Assembly: GCA_004144935.1 (NCBI GenBank)
Contig: SDZP01000049.1
Coordinates: 1 to 14,813, forward strand
DNA: 14,813 nucleotides
Reading direction: 5' to 3'
DNA from: Caulobacteraceae bacterium
GTDB lineage: Bacteria; Pseudomonadota; Alphaproteobacteria; Caulobacterales; Caulobacteraceae
Below the pieces are notes generated by a model. The model was given only the letters and a program-made list of their open reading frames with translations, had not been told where the DNA came from and did no database searches. Position numbers and translations under genes: made by a program. This document shows, piece by piece, positions 7,545 through 13,728 of the stretch (within the stretch, counting starts at the first letter, position 1; every line of letters begins with the position of its first letter).

Positions 7545-9463
7545 TGAACGCCGATCCCACCCTGCTTGGCACTGTTGAAGACGTTAGCGGTGCCTCCATC
7601 CGTATCAAGCTCGGGCAGGGTACCGTCTCGGGGCTCAGTTTCATTGAGGGCCAGAGCTATCGGATTGGACAGGTGGGAGGGTTTATTCGAATTCCGCTTG
7701 GGTTCGTGAATCTCTACGGCGTGATCTCGCAAGTGGGAGCAAGCGCAGTACCTGAGCGCCTGGCCGAGATCGAACAACACGGCAATCGCTGGATGACAGT
7801 TCAATTGGTCGGCGAAGGGCACCCCGCCACTGGGTTCGACCGAGGCATCTCCCAGTTTCCCACCGTGGGCGACGCTGCCCACCTAGTGACCGAGCACGAT
7901 CTCCGGACCATCTATGGTCGCCCCCAAGATCCCCGCTTTGTTCAGGTGGGGCGCCTTGCCAGCACGAGTTCGATTCCGGCTCTTGTAGAGATCGACAAGC
8001 TCGTGACCAGGCACAGCGCCGTAGTCGGTACGACAGGGTCCGGCAAATCGACGACGGTTGCGGGCATTCTTACGGCCCTGTCGGAGAGCAGCCTCTATCC
8101 TTCGGCACGGATTCTCGTGATCGACATTCATGGTGAGTACGGCAGAGCCCTGTCAGATCGTGCGGCCGTCTTTCGGATCAATCCCGATAAATCCCGTGGT
8201 GAGCGGGCGCTCCATATTCCCTACTGGGCCATGACGCTGGATGAGTTGCTGCCCGTTACTTTGGGCGGCATTGAAAATATCGGAGATCGTGGGTTCGTGA
8301 TCGATCGCATCACTGAACTCAAGACGCGCGCTCTCAAGCAGTGGCCGCGTGCAGGCGTGACTATCGATGACATGAGCGTCGATAGTCCCGTTCCTTTCAG
8401 CATCCATCAGCTGTGGTTCGATTTGCACTGCGAGATGCGCGCGACCCATTTCGAGCGACCAGGCGCGCCTCAATCCCGCCAAACCTGGGCGATGGAAAAG
8501 GACGGAACCGGCAAGGCGATCCAAGCCGGCGACGTAATGAAGGCGATTGCACCGCGCTTTTCGCCGCCAAAGGACAACAAAGGCGATGACGAAAAGATCA
8601 GGCTCAGCCGTTCGAACTTAGGGATCAGCCGCAACGCCGACGCGCTCGGATCAAAGCTGCGGGATACTCGTTTCGACTTTCTGCTGCGTCCCGGTCCCTA
8701 TCTCCCAAATGAAGAGGGCAAGACGGAGAGGGACCTCGACGATCTCCTGTCCGAATGGCTTGGCGACATTCGACCAATTTCCATTCTTGATCTCTCAGGC
8801 ATCCCGCCAGCGATTCAGTCCGAGGTCGTCGGGTCGGTCCTGAGACTTGTCTACGACGCACTATTTTGGGCGCGAAACCTCCCAGAGGGCGGCCGGGAAC
8901 GGCCCATTCTGATTGTCCTTGAGGAGGCTCACGCCTATTTGGACGAAAAGCAAATTGCTTCAGTAGCCGTTCGCAAGATAGCGAAGGAAGGCCGAAAATA
9001 CGGTATTGGGATGATGCTGGTCAGCCAGCGGCCAGCAGAAATCGATCAGACAATCCTGTCGCAATGCGGGACGATTTTCGCGATGCGGCTCAGCAATTCC
9101 GTCGATCGAAGCCATATCAAGGGCGCTGCTAGCGACAACCTCGATGGTCTGTTCGCTATGCTTCCGGTGCTCCGCACGGGCGAAGCAATTATCGTGGGTG
9201 AGGCCGTGAACCTCCCAATACGTACCTTGATAGATCGGCCGAGCTCGCGCCGACGGCCAGACAGCACCGACCCCAAGGTCGTTGTGCCTGGATCGGAAGA
9301 AGATGGCTACGAAAGCCCCGGCGGGTGGAATCAACCGCGCGACCCTTCGGACTACGCCGAGGCGGTCGAGCTTTGGCGGCGGCAAGACCCACGATCTCGC
9401 CGAGTCCTGCAGGAAGTCGAGCAGACCGGTGACGTCGCAGCGAAAGAGGGAGAGCCTAAATGA
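7544..9463 (+). CDS. herA: HerA-family hexameric ATPase/translocase
   Basis: A 639-residue HerA/FtsK-superfamily ATPase. An N-terminal beta-rich HAS-barrel-like region (about residues 5-60) precedes Walker A VVGTTGSGKST (160-170). ILVIDIHGEYG follows, the strand after the P-loop with the D..GEY typical of HerA, then Walker B ILIVLEEAHAYL (about 455-466) and a sensor-like MMLVSQRPAEI (about 490-500). SVDRSHIKGA carries a likely arginine finger. The last 80 residues are polar and probably disordered. In archaea HerA works with the nuclease NurA in DNA-end resection. In bacteria HerA pairs with SIR2 or other effectors in phage defence. The gene overlaps SIR2 upstream by one base and the KTSC gene downstream by four (ATGA), so the three are almost certainly one translationally coupled operon. 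Confidence 0.95.
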   Translation: MNADPTLLGTVEDVSGASIRIKLGQGTVSGLSFIEGQSYRIGQVGGFIRIPLGFVNLYGVISQVGASAVPERLAEIEQHGNRWMTVQLVGEGHPATGFDRGISQFPTVGDAAHLVTEHDLRTIYGRPQDPRFVQVGRLASTSSIPALVEIDKLVTRHSAVVGTTGSGKSTTVAGILTALSESSLYPSARILVIDIHGEYGRALSDRAAVFRINPDKSRGERALHIPYWAMTLDELLPVTLGGIENIGDRGFVIDRITELKTRALKQWPRAGVTIDDMSVDSPVPFSIHQLWFDLHCEMRATHFERPGAPQSRQTWAMEKDGTGKAIQAGDVMKAIAPRFSPPKDNKGDDEKIRLSRSNLGISRNADALGSKLRDTRFDFLLRPGPYLPNEEGKTERDLDDLLSEWLGDIRPISILDLSGIPPAIQSEVVGSVLRLVYDALFWARNLPEGGRERPILIVLEEAHAYLDEKQIASVAVRKIAKEGRKYGIGMMLVSQRPAEIDQTILSQCGTIFAMRLSNSVDRSHIKGAASDNLDGLFAMLPVLRTGEAIIVGEAVNLPIRTLIDRPSSRRRPDSTDPKVVVPGSEEDGYESPGGWNQPRDPSDYAEAVELWRRQDPRSRRVLQEVEQTGDVAAKEGEPK

Positions 9464-9669
9464 GACGCCAGCCAGTAGCATCATCCAATATCGCTGAGAT
9501 CGGGTACGACGAAGGGGAGCGAACCCTCGAAGTTCTCTTTCTGAATGGAAGCATCTACCAGTATTTTGAAGTTCCAGTTCAGATATTCACTGAGTTGATG
9601 CAGGCCACATCAGTCGGCCAGTATCTGAACGCGAACATAAAGGGACAATTCCGCTACGCGCGAGTCTGA
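9460..9669 (+). CDS. KTSC-domain small protein
   Basis: A 69-residue single-domain protein matching the KTSC family (the domain named after the C-terminus of some lysyl-tRNA synthetases). Visible hallmarks: VASSNIAEIGYDEGERTLEV at the N-terminus, the central YxY motif (Y33-Q-Y35) in GSIYQYFEVP, and the closing SVGQYLNANIKGQF. The function of the domain is not established; nucleic-acid binding has been suggested. The start overlaps the HerA stop as ATGA, with a good GGGAG at 9448-9452, 7 bases upstream, so it is made with HerA. The following nuclease starts 47 bases later. In this context it is a candidate accessory or sensor subunit; that is inference. Confidence 0.88.
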   Translation: MRRQPVASSNIAEIGYDEGERTLEVLFLNGSIYQYFEVPVQIFTELMQATSVGQYLNANIKGQFRYARV

Positions 9670-9716
9670 GCGCCGGGGTGGGCATACTTCACGCGGCCGA
9701 GTTTTAAGGGGTGACC

Positions 9717-11204
9717 ATGCCAACTAATATCACCGCGTCTCTCCTTTATGACCTTGTTCAATGCCCGAAGCGCGTTGAACTGGACCTGTTCGGCAAGGAC
9801 ACTGATCGCGACGAGGTCAGCCCTTTCGTCGCCATGCTTTGGCAGCGGGGCACGCTGTATGAACACGATGTGATGAAGGGCGGAGGGCTTGAGGCCCTCG
9901 ACCTCTCGCAGATGGACAGCATCGATCAGGAGCGCTTGACACTTGAGGCGATGCGCCGGGGCGAACCGCTGATCTACAGTGGGCGGATCAGCGCCAACGA
10001 TCTTCTCGGCGTTCCCGACCTCCTGCGCCGCGAGGGCACTGGTTATGTGCCAATGGACATCAAGTCTGGCCGGGGAGAGGAGGGCGGCAGCGACGACGAG
10101 GACGGCAAGCCTAAGCTCCACTATGCCGTCCAATTGGCGCTCTACGTTGACGTACTGGAGCGGCTAGGAATGTCGGCCGGTCGTCGAGGGTTGATCCTCG
10201 ATTCGCGCGGCCATGAGGTCACTTACGACCTGGCTGCCGCGCGAGGTAGCCGCAAAGCCGAGTCTCTCTGGGACGAGTACCAAGCCATTCTCGCTACTGC
10301 TCGATCCATTGCGGACCGGACATTTGTTCCAAAGGGAGCGCTCGCGAGCTCCTGCAAACTTTGCCATTGGTACACCGCATGCACGAAGACCTTGCGGGCG
10401 GAGGATGATCTAACTCTCATTCCGGTTCTGGGGCGCGCTATTCGTGACGCGATGGAGCCCACCTTACCAACCGTGGCTGCACTAGCTGCCTGCAATCCCG
10501 ATGCGCTTATTACGAACGGGAAGACCCCATTCAAGGGGGTCGGTGAAGATCGCCTCAGAACATTTCATGCCCGAGCAATTCTACTTAAGGATCCGAACGC
10601 CAAACCGTACCTGAAGGCACCGGTCAGCCTTCCGGTTTCCGAGGTCGAGTATTTTTTCGACATTGAGGTCGATCCGCTCCGCGACTTCACCTACCTTCAT
10701 GGCATTGTGGAGCGGCGTGGTGGAGACACCGCCAATGAGCGCTTCATCTCGTTCTTCACTGATGATGAAACGCCCAAGGCGGAGCGTGATGCCTTCGCTG
10801 GTGCCGTTGCGCACCTGACTGGAGTCCCCACGGCGACGATTTGGTACTACTCAAAATATGAGCGGACGCTCTATCGCAAATTGCAGGTCCGCTATCCGGA
10901 TGTTTGCAGCGCCGAGGCAATCGAAGCGTTGTTCGACCCCGCGCGCGCGGTGGACCTCTACAACGACGTGGTAACAAAGGCGACCGAGTGGCCGACGAAC
11001 GACCAATCGATCAAGACGCTTGCCAAGTACCTTGGCTTTTCTTGGCGCGATACCAATCCATCGGGAGCGGCGTCGATCGAATGGTTTGACCAGTGGGTCC
11101 GCACCCGCGACCCCGCCGTTCGTGCACGAATTCTCGACTATAACGAGGATGACTGTAAGGCGACGCGGGTTTTGCTCGACGGCATACGGTCGCTTGGGAG
11201 CTAG
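9717..11204 (+). CDS. TM0106-like nuclease: Cas4/RecB domain plus RNase H-like exonuclease domain
   Basis: A 495-residue two-domain nuclease. Residues 1-225 form a Cas4/RecB-like PD-(D/E)xK domain: VQCPKRVELD with C16, GVPDLL with D101, MDIKSG with D114 and K116, VQLALY with Q139 and Y143, and a CxxCxxxxxC cluster (C213, C216, C222) that with C16 would bind a 4Fe-4S cluster as in Cas4 and AddB. A helix-hairpin-helix-like segment (FKGVGEDRLRTFHARA, 272-287) follows. Residues 310-490 form an RNase H-like DEDD exonuclease domain (YprB type): FFDIEVDP with D315 and E317, AVDLY with D413, and YNEDDCKAT with D478/D479. Family members of this build are called TM0106-like RecB nucleases. ATG 9717 is preferred over GTG 9711 because AAGGGG (9706-9711) is 5 bases upstream. 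It lies in line with SIR2, HerA and KTSC. Confidence 0.9.
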   Translation: MPTNITASLLYDLVQCPKRVELDLFGKDTDRDEVSPFVAMLWQRGTLYEHDVMKGGGLEALDLSQMDSIDQERLTLEAMRRGEPLIYSGRISANDLLGVPDLLRREGTGYVPMDIKSGRGEEGGSDDEDGKPKLHYAVQLALYVDVLERLGMSAGRRGLILDSRGHEVTYDLAAARGSRKAESLWDEYQAILATARSIADRTFVPKGALASSCKLCHWYTACTKTLRAEDDLTLIPVLGRAIRDAMEPTLPTVAALAACNPDALITNGKTPFKGVGEDRLRTFHARAILLKDPNAKPYLKAPVSLPVSEVEYFFDIEVDPLRDFTYLHGIVERRGGDTANERFISFFTDDETPKAERDAFAGAVAHLTGVPTATIWYYSKYERTLYRKLQVRYPDVCSAEAIEALFDPARAVDLYNDVVTKATEWPTNDQSIKTLAKYLGFSWRDTNPSGAASIEWFDQWVRTRDPAVRARILDYNEDDCKATRVLLDGIRSLGS

Positions 11205-11212
11205 GAAGAGTT

Positions 11213-11458
11213 TCAGCGGCTCTCTAGATCGATAAACTCTCTGAGCAGAGCCGGCGGGTCCTGGCCAAGGGCTTCAGCGATCTGACAGAACTCGACCACG
11301 TCAACACGTCGCTCGCCTCTCTCCACTTTCGAGACGAAGCTCTGATGGCGGTCCAGGCGGGCGGCAAGCTCGACCTGAGTGATGCCGGCGGCCTTCCGAG
11401 CCGCGACAAGGAATCGAATGAATTCCTGGTGCCGCTGCGTGAAGACCGACGATGGCAC
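11213..11458 (-). CDS. XRE/Cro-type helix-turn-helix regulator
   Basis: An 81-residue protein, nearly all of it an HTH_3 (XRE) DNA-binding domain: RKAAGITQVELAARLDRHQS followed by FVSKVERGERRVDVVEFCQI, the classic helix-turn-helix plus the KxERGxRxxD turn. It points toward the nuclease gene and ends 8 bases from its stop, closing the defence block. GTG 11458 is preferred, as AGGGG sits 6 bases upstream. TTG 11473 would add five residues but lacks a good ribosome site. A perfect 12-bp palindrome lies at 11502-11513, 43 bases upstream of this start, and is a candidate operator for autoregulation. It may repress the defence operon or serve the unrelated genes on its right; the sequence does not decide. 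Confidence 0.9.
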   Translation of the reverse strand: MPSSVFTQRHQEFIRFLVAARKAAGITQVELAARLDRHQSFVSKVERGERRVDVVEFCQIAEALGQDPPALLREFIDLESR

Positions 11459-11501
11459 TGAGCGCCCCTGCAAGGTGAGGCGCTTCCGTTAAATCCGAAC
11501 T

Positions 11502-11513
11502 TGGGATATCCCA
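11502..11513. promoter_or_regulatory. Perfect 12-bp palindrome, candidate XRE operator
   Basis: TGGGATATCCCA is its own reverse complement. It sits in the gap between the XRE gene (minus strand) and the small membrane-protein gene (plus strand), where XRE repressors usually bind. No second copy was found upstream of the SIR2 gene, so direct control of that operon from an identical site is not supported. Confidence 0.45.
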
Positions 11514-11695
11514 GAACGGGTTATCTGGTGGGCGGGGCATTCTCGACGCAGTACCAAATGGCTCCCGGACGATCCTATGGATTGCGGGGAGCCCAAAAGC
11601 CCGGCCGCGTGCCGTGCGGAGATTTCGCCATCTTATATGATGCGCGACAAAGCAGTGCATCTCAGAGCAACTAGGACAATCAAAAGGAGATGCCC

Positions 11696-12037
11696 ATGCA
11701 TCGCAACACAGTCAGATTTATACTCGTCGGAATCGCCGTTTTTTATGCGGTAGTTGGTGGGCTTTGGGCGACGAACTATTTTCCGCTACAGAATGCACTT
11801 CGACAGACTGAGATCCAAAAGAAGTTGATGCGTAAAACCCCCCCAAGCGAATGGGCCACCAACGCGGAGCTCACTAAATCTAGTGATATATGGACTGACT
11901 ACGTTATGTCACACCCGTCATTTTCTGAGACTAGGGCGACGATTAGTCTGTATCAGTCGATTCTACTTTGGGGGACCATTTCTCTTGGGGTTGGGGCGTC
12001 TGTTGTTTTCCTGACTCGAGGAAAGCGTGTCGACTAA
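11696..12037 (+). CDS. Small membrane protein with two transmembrane segments, unknown function
   Basis: Not recognised. The 113-residue product has hydrophobic segments at about 7-24 (RFILVGIAVFYAVVGGLW) and 85-107 (YQSILLWGTISLGVGASVVF), joined by a charged loop of about 60 residues, so both ends are probably on the same side of the membrane with the loop on the other. AGGAG (11685-11689) is 6 bases before ATG 11696, much better than the ATG at 11690. A -10-like TATGAT occurs at 11636-11641 without a clear -35. The gene contains an A4C7 run (11834-11844). Base composition is lower in GC than that of all its neighbours, suggesting a separate origin. Confidence 0.75.
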   Translation: MHRNTVRFILVGIAVFYAVVGGLWATNYFPLQNALRQTEIQKKLMRKTPPSEWATNAELTKSSDIWTDYVMSHPSFSETRATISLYQSILLWGTISLGVGASVVFLTRGKRVD

Positions 12038-12109
12038 CTGCCCGCTGCACGCTGATCAACCGGAGGCGAAGCGGTGAAAAAGCCGACCGAGTAACCGGGT
12101 CAGCTGCTC

Positions 12110-12184
12110 GCCAAACAGCCCTCGCGACCGAACACCAATCCATTCCGAGCCCTCGTGACGTCCGTCGCGGGGGCTTTTTCTTTG
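12110..12184 (+). terminator. Leader with strong intrinsic terminator just before the first paralog (copy 1)
   Basis: The hairpin spans 12148-12175: AGCCCTCGTGACG pairs along its whole length with CGTCGCGGGGGCT (two G-T pairs; a minimal GTCC loop once the innermost pair opens), followed by TTTTTCTTT. The U-tract ends about 20 bases before the start codon at 12204, leaving no room for a promoter in between. A leader upstream shares GCCAAACA (12110-12117) and a following ATCC...CCGAGCC block with copy 2. It may terminate the upstream gene, act as an attenuator, or end a small RNA. Confidence 0.75.
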
Positions 12185-12203
12185 TCCAGTGAGGACCCCA
12201 CCC

Positions 12204-12596
12204 ATGCTCTCAATCACCGACCGCGATGCCGTTACGGCCGCCCTTACCGACCACCAGCTAGACCCTACCCTGCGTGCCCTGATCGGCCTGCGCGTCTGGC
12301 AGGTGGACACCGATCGCCAGCAGCCGCTTGGCGAGACCCTCCAGATCGTCGTTGTCCAACCCGGCGACCCACCAGAGGTCATCCATGAGGCCGTCGGCTT
12401 CCCAATCACGTGGGACCAGGCCGAGCAGCCGGGGTTCGAGTGGATGAACGACCACGGCTCATGGTTCGAGCTCGCCTACGTCCTGACCGACGACTTCGGG
12501 ATGCTGGTGTTCGTCGCGGACCACCCGGACACCAACTTCGTCCTGCGCTTCAACTGCCTCGGCTTTGCAAACCGTCCGGCGGCCACGGAAATCTAG
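12204..12596 (+). CDS. Unknown protein, first of two tandem paralogs
   Basis: Not recognised by name. The 130-residue acidic soluble protein starts MLSITDRDAVTAALTDHQLD and carries ALIGLR, VVVQPGDPPEVIHEAVGFPIT, and an aromatic block with FEWMNDHGSWFELAYVLTDD. The same elements in the same order recur in the next gene. ATG 12204 is chosen because the paralog starts at the equivalent position and GAGG lies 9 bases upstream (12191-12194); GTG 12189 is an unlikely alternative. No signal peptide, no membrane segment and no catalytic signature are seen. From general memory, similar proteins with a WFEL-type motif occur on alphaproteobacterial plasmids and integrative elements, without known function; this recollection is weak. 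Confidence 0.8.
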   Translation: MLSITDRDAVTAALTDHQLDPTLRALIGLRVWQVDTDRQQPLGETLQIVVVQPGDPPEVIHEAVGFPITWDQAEQPGFEWMNDHGSWFELAYVLTDDFGMLVFVADHPDTNFVLRFNCLGFANRPAATEI

Positions 12597-12629
12597 GCGA
12601 GGCCTGATCTCAGCCAACGCCGCCTAGCG

Positions 12630-12684
12630 GCCAAACACAGCACCCATCCCGAGCCTCCTCGACACCGTCGCGGGGGCCTTTTTC
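12630..12684 (+). terminator. Leader with intrinsic terminator just before the second paralog (copy 2)
   Basis: The stem GCCTCCTCGAC (12653-12663) and GTCGCGGGGGC (12667-12677), with one mismatch and one G-T pair, has an ACC loop and is followed by C and TTTTT (12679-12683). GCCAAACA occurs at 12630-12637, followed by a CATCCCGAGCC block, as in copy 1 but with a shorter spacer. The U-tract ends 21 bases before the GTG start at 12705. Having the same element in the same place in front of both paralogs shows it was duplicated with the gene. Confidence 0.7.
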
Positions 12685-12704
12685 ATGTCTGAAAGGAACA
12701 CACC

Positions 12705-13082
12705 GTGCTTTCACTTACCGACCGCGCCGCCCTGTTGGAGGCGCTGAACGATCCTCATCTTGACCGCGATCTGAAGGCGTTGATCGGCCTTCGCGCTGAT
12801 CACCAGCGGCCCCTGAGCCAAGACGTCGGGTACTTCGTCGTCCAGGGTGGAGACACCCCTGAAGTCATCAACGAGGCGCTCGGCTTTGCCATCACAGGCG
12901 ACCACGCCGAGGAACCTAGCTTCACTTGGATCAAGCACCACGGCCAATGGTTCGAGCTCGCCTATGAACGCAGCTGCGGTCCGACCCGCATCTTCGTCGA
13001 GAACGGGGCCGGCACCGAACTGGAGCTTCACCTCCTGTGCCTGTCGCACTTCTGGCCTGAGCGCGAAGGGGGCGACCGATGA
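12705..13082 (+). CDS. Unknown protein, second of two tandem paralogs
   Basis: A 125-residue paralog of the preceding gene: MLSLTDRAALLEALNDPHLD, LKALIGLR, FVVQGGDTPEVINEALGFAIT and FTWIKHHGQWFELAYE align residue for residue with it, while the C-terminal third has diverged. GTG 12705 is supported by AAGGA 7 bases upstream (12693-12697) and by the paralog alignment. Its stop overlaps the start of the membrane-protein gene (ATGA), so these two are translationally coupled. Function unknown. Confidence 0.82.
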   Translation: MLSLTDRAALLEALNDPHLDRDLKALIGLRADHQRPLSQDVGYFVVQGGDTPEVINEALGFAITGDHAEEPSFTWIKHHGQWFELAYERSCGPTRIFVENGAGTELELHLLCLSHFWPEREGGDR

Positions 13083-13384
13083 ACAAGGTCGTCATCCTCA
13101 TCGGGCTGTGCGTCGTGTGCGCGATCTTCAAATCAGCGGTCGCGCTGGTGGCCATGGCACTGATCCTCGCCATGTTGGTGTCGTTCATCAGCCGACCACG
13201 TGAAACGCTGCTGTACATGGGCACCCTCGCGATTATCGGCCTCGCAAACTCCCGCCCCCTCGCCTGCATCATCACCTTGGGGGTTCTCGGAGCTATGGGA
13301 GTGGTCGGAGCCGTGCTCGGCCTCAAGCCATCCCCGCGGGAGCCGCTCCGTCTGACCGACGGTCGTGAACACCACTCAAAATAG
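13079..13384 (+). CDS. Small polytopic membrane protein, unknown function
   Basis: Not recognised. 101 residues, most of it hydrophobic: probable membrane segments at about 3-17, 19-37, 43-56 and 61-82, then a charged C-terminal tail (LKPSPREPLRLTDGREHHSK). The size and topology are compatible with a holin-like or conjugation-associated protein, but nothing specific supports either. It overlaps the previous gene by four bases, so it is expressed from the same message and the soluble paralog may partner with it. Confidence 0.75.
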   Translation: MNKVVILIGLCVVCAIFKSAVALVAMALILAMLVSFISRPRETLLYMGTLAIIGLANSRPLACIITLGVLGAMGVVGAVLGLKPSPREPLRLTDGREHHSK

Positions 13385-13484
13385 CAAAGGTCCGAGGGTG
13401 GTCAGTTAAATGCCTTTCAAGCCGGCCACTCCGGACCTCCTGCCAAAGTGCCTTCAGTAGGGAATCTGATGCTCCTTTGCTGAA

Positions 13485-13513
13485 AGCACGTTAGATCCTA
13501 GCGTGTTATTTTG
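13485..13513 (+). terminator. Likely intrinsic terminator after the paralog/membrane-protein operon
   Basis: AGCACGTTAG and CTAGCGTGTT form a 10-bp stem (two G-T pairs) around an ATC loop (13495-13497), followed by the T-rich run ATTTT. It lies about 100 bases after the last stop codon of the operon and before the RepA-like gene's own upstream region. Confidence 0.6.
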
Positions 13514-13564
13514 AATGCTAAAGGACGTTAGCTTTGGCGCGCAGAAAAGCGCCCCATTTGCTTG

Positions 13565-13593
13565 TTGACACCCCCGTCTCCGGCTCGATATGG
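13565..13593 (+). promoter_or_regulatory. Weak candidate promoter for the RepA-like gene
   Basis: A consensus -35 hexamer TTGACA (13565-13570) is followed 17 bases later by ATATGG (13588-13593), a poor -10. It lies downstream of the terminator and about 135 bases before the ATG at 13729, in the right order to drive that gene. The -10 weakness keeps confidence low. Confidence 0.25.
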
Positions 13594-13728
13594 CCGGCGT
13601 CAGAGGGAGCCTTCGTTTGCAGGCGCTCTCCAAATTCAAGGCCAAGTGGCCAGTCAGCTCCGCAAACGGGAGCTGCGAACTCTGCTGCAAGCGCAGCCTC
13701 CAACCACCCCCCAATGCTGAGGTTACAA

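Larger units (their letters stand above)
13385..13728. other. 344-base gene-free stretch with hairpins before the RepA-like gene
   Basis: No gene is supported here, although a frame is open from TTG 13534 into the RepA-like gene. Contents: an imperfect stem-loop at 13388-13438 (AGGTCCG paired with CGGACCT, inner partial pairing, 24-base loop); a terminator at 13485-13513; a repeated ACGTTAG (13488-13494 and 13525-13531); a TTGACA hexamer at 13565-13570; and a 7-bp hairpin CAGCTCC/GGAGCTG around GCAAACG (13655-13675). No iteron array was seen. Confidence 0.5.

Noticed and set aside
11834..11844. A4C7 run in the small membrane-protein gene as a phase-variation tract
   Set aside because: Seven C residues are too few to call contingency slippage in a GC-rich genome, and the frame is intact.
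13534..13728. N-terminal extension of the RepA-like protein from TTG 13534
   Set aside because: The added 65 residues look like translated non-coding DNA, overlap a hairpin and a candidate promoter, and ATG 13729 has a well-placed ribosome site.
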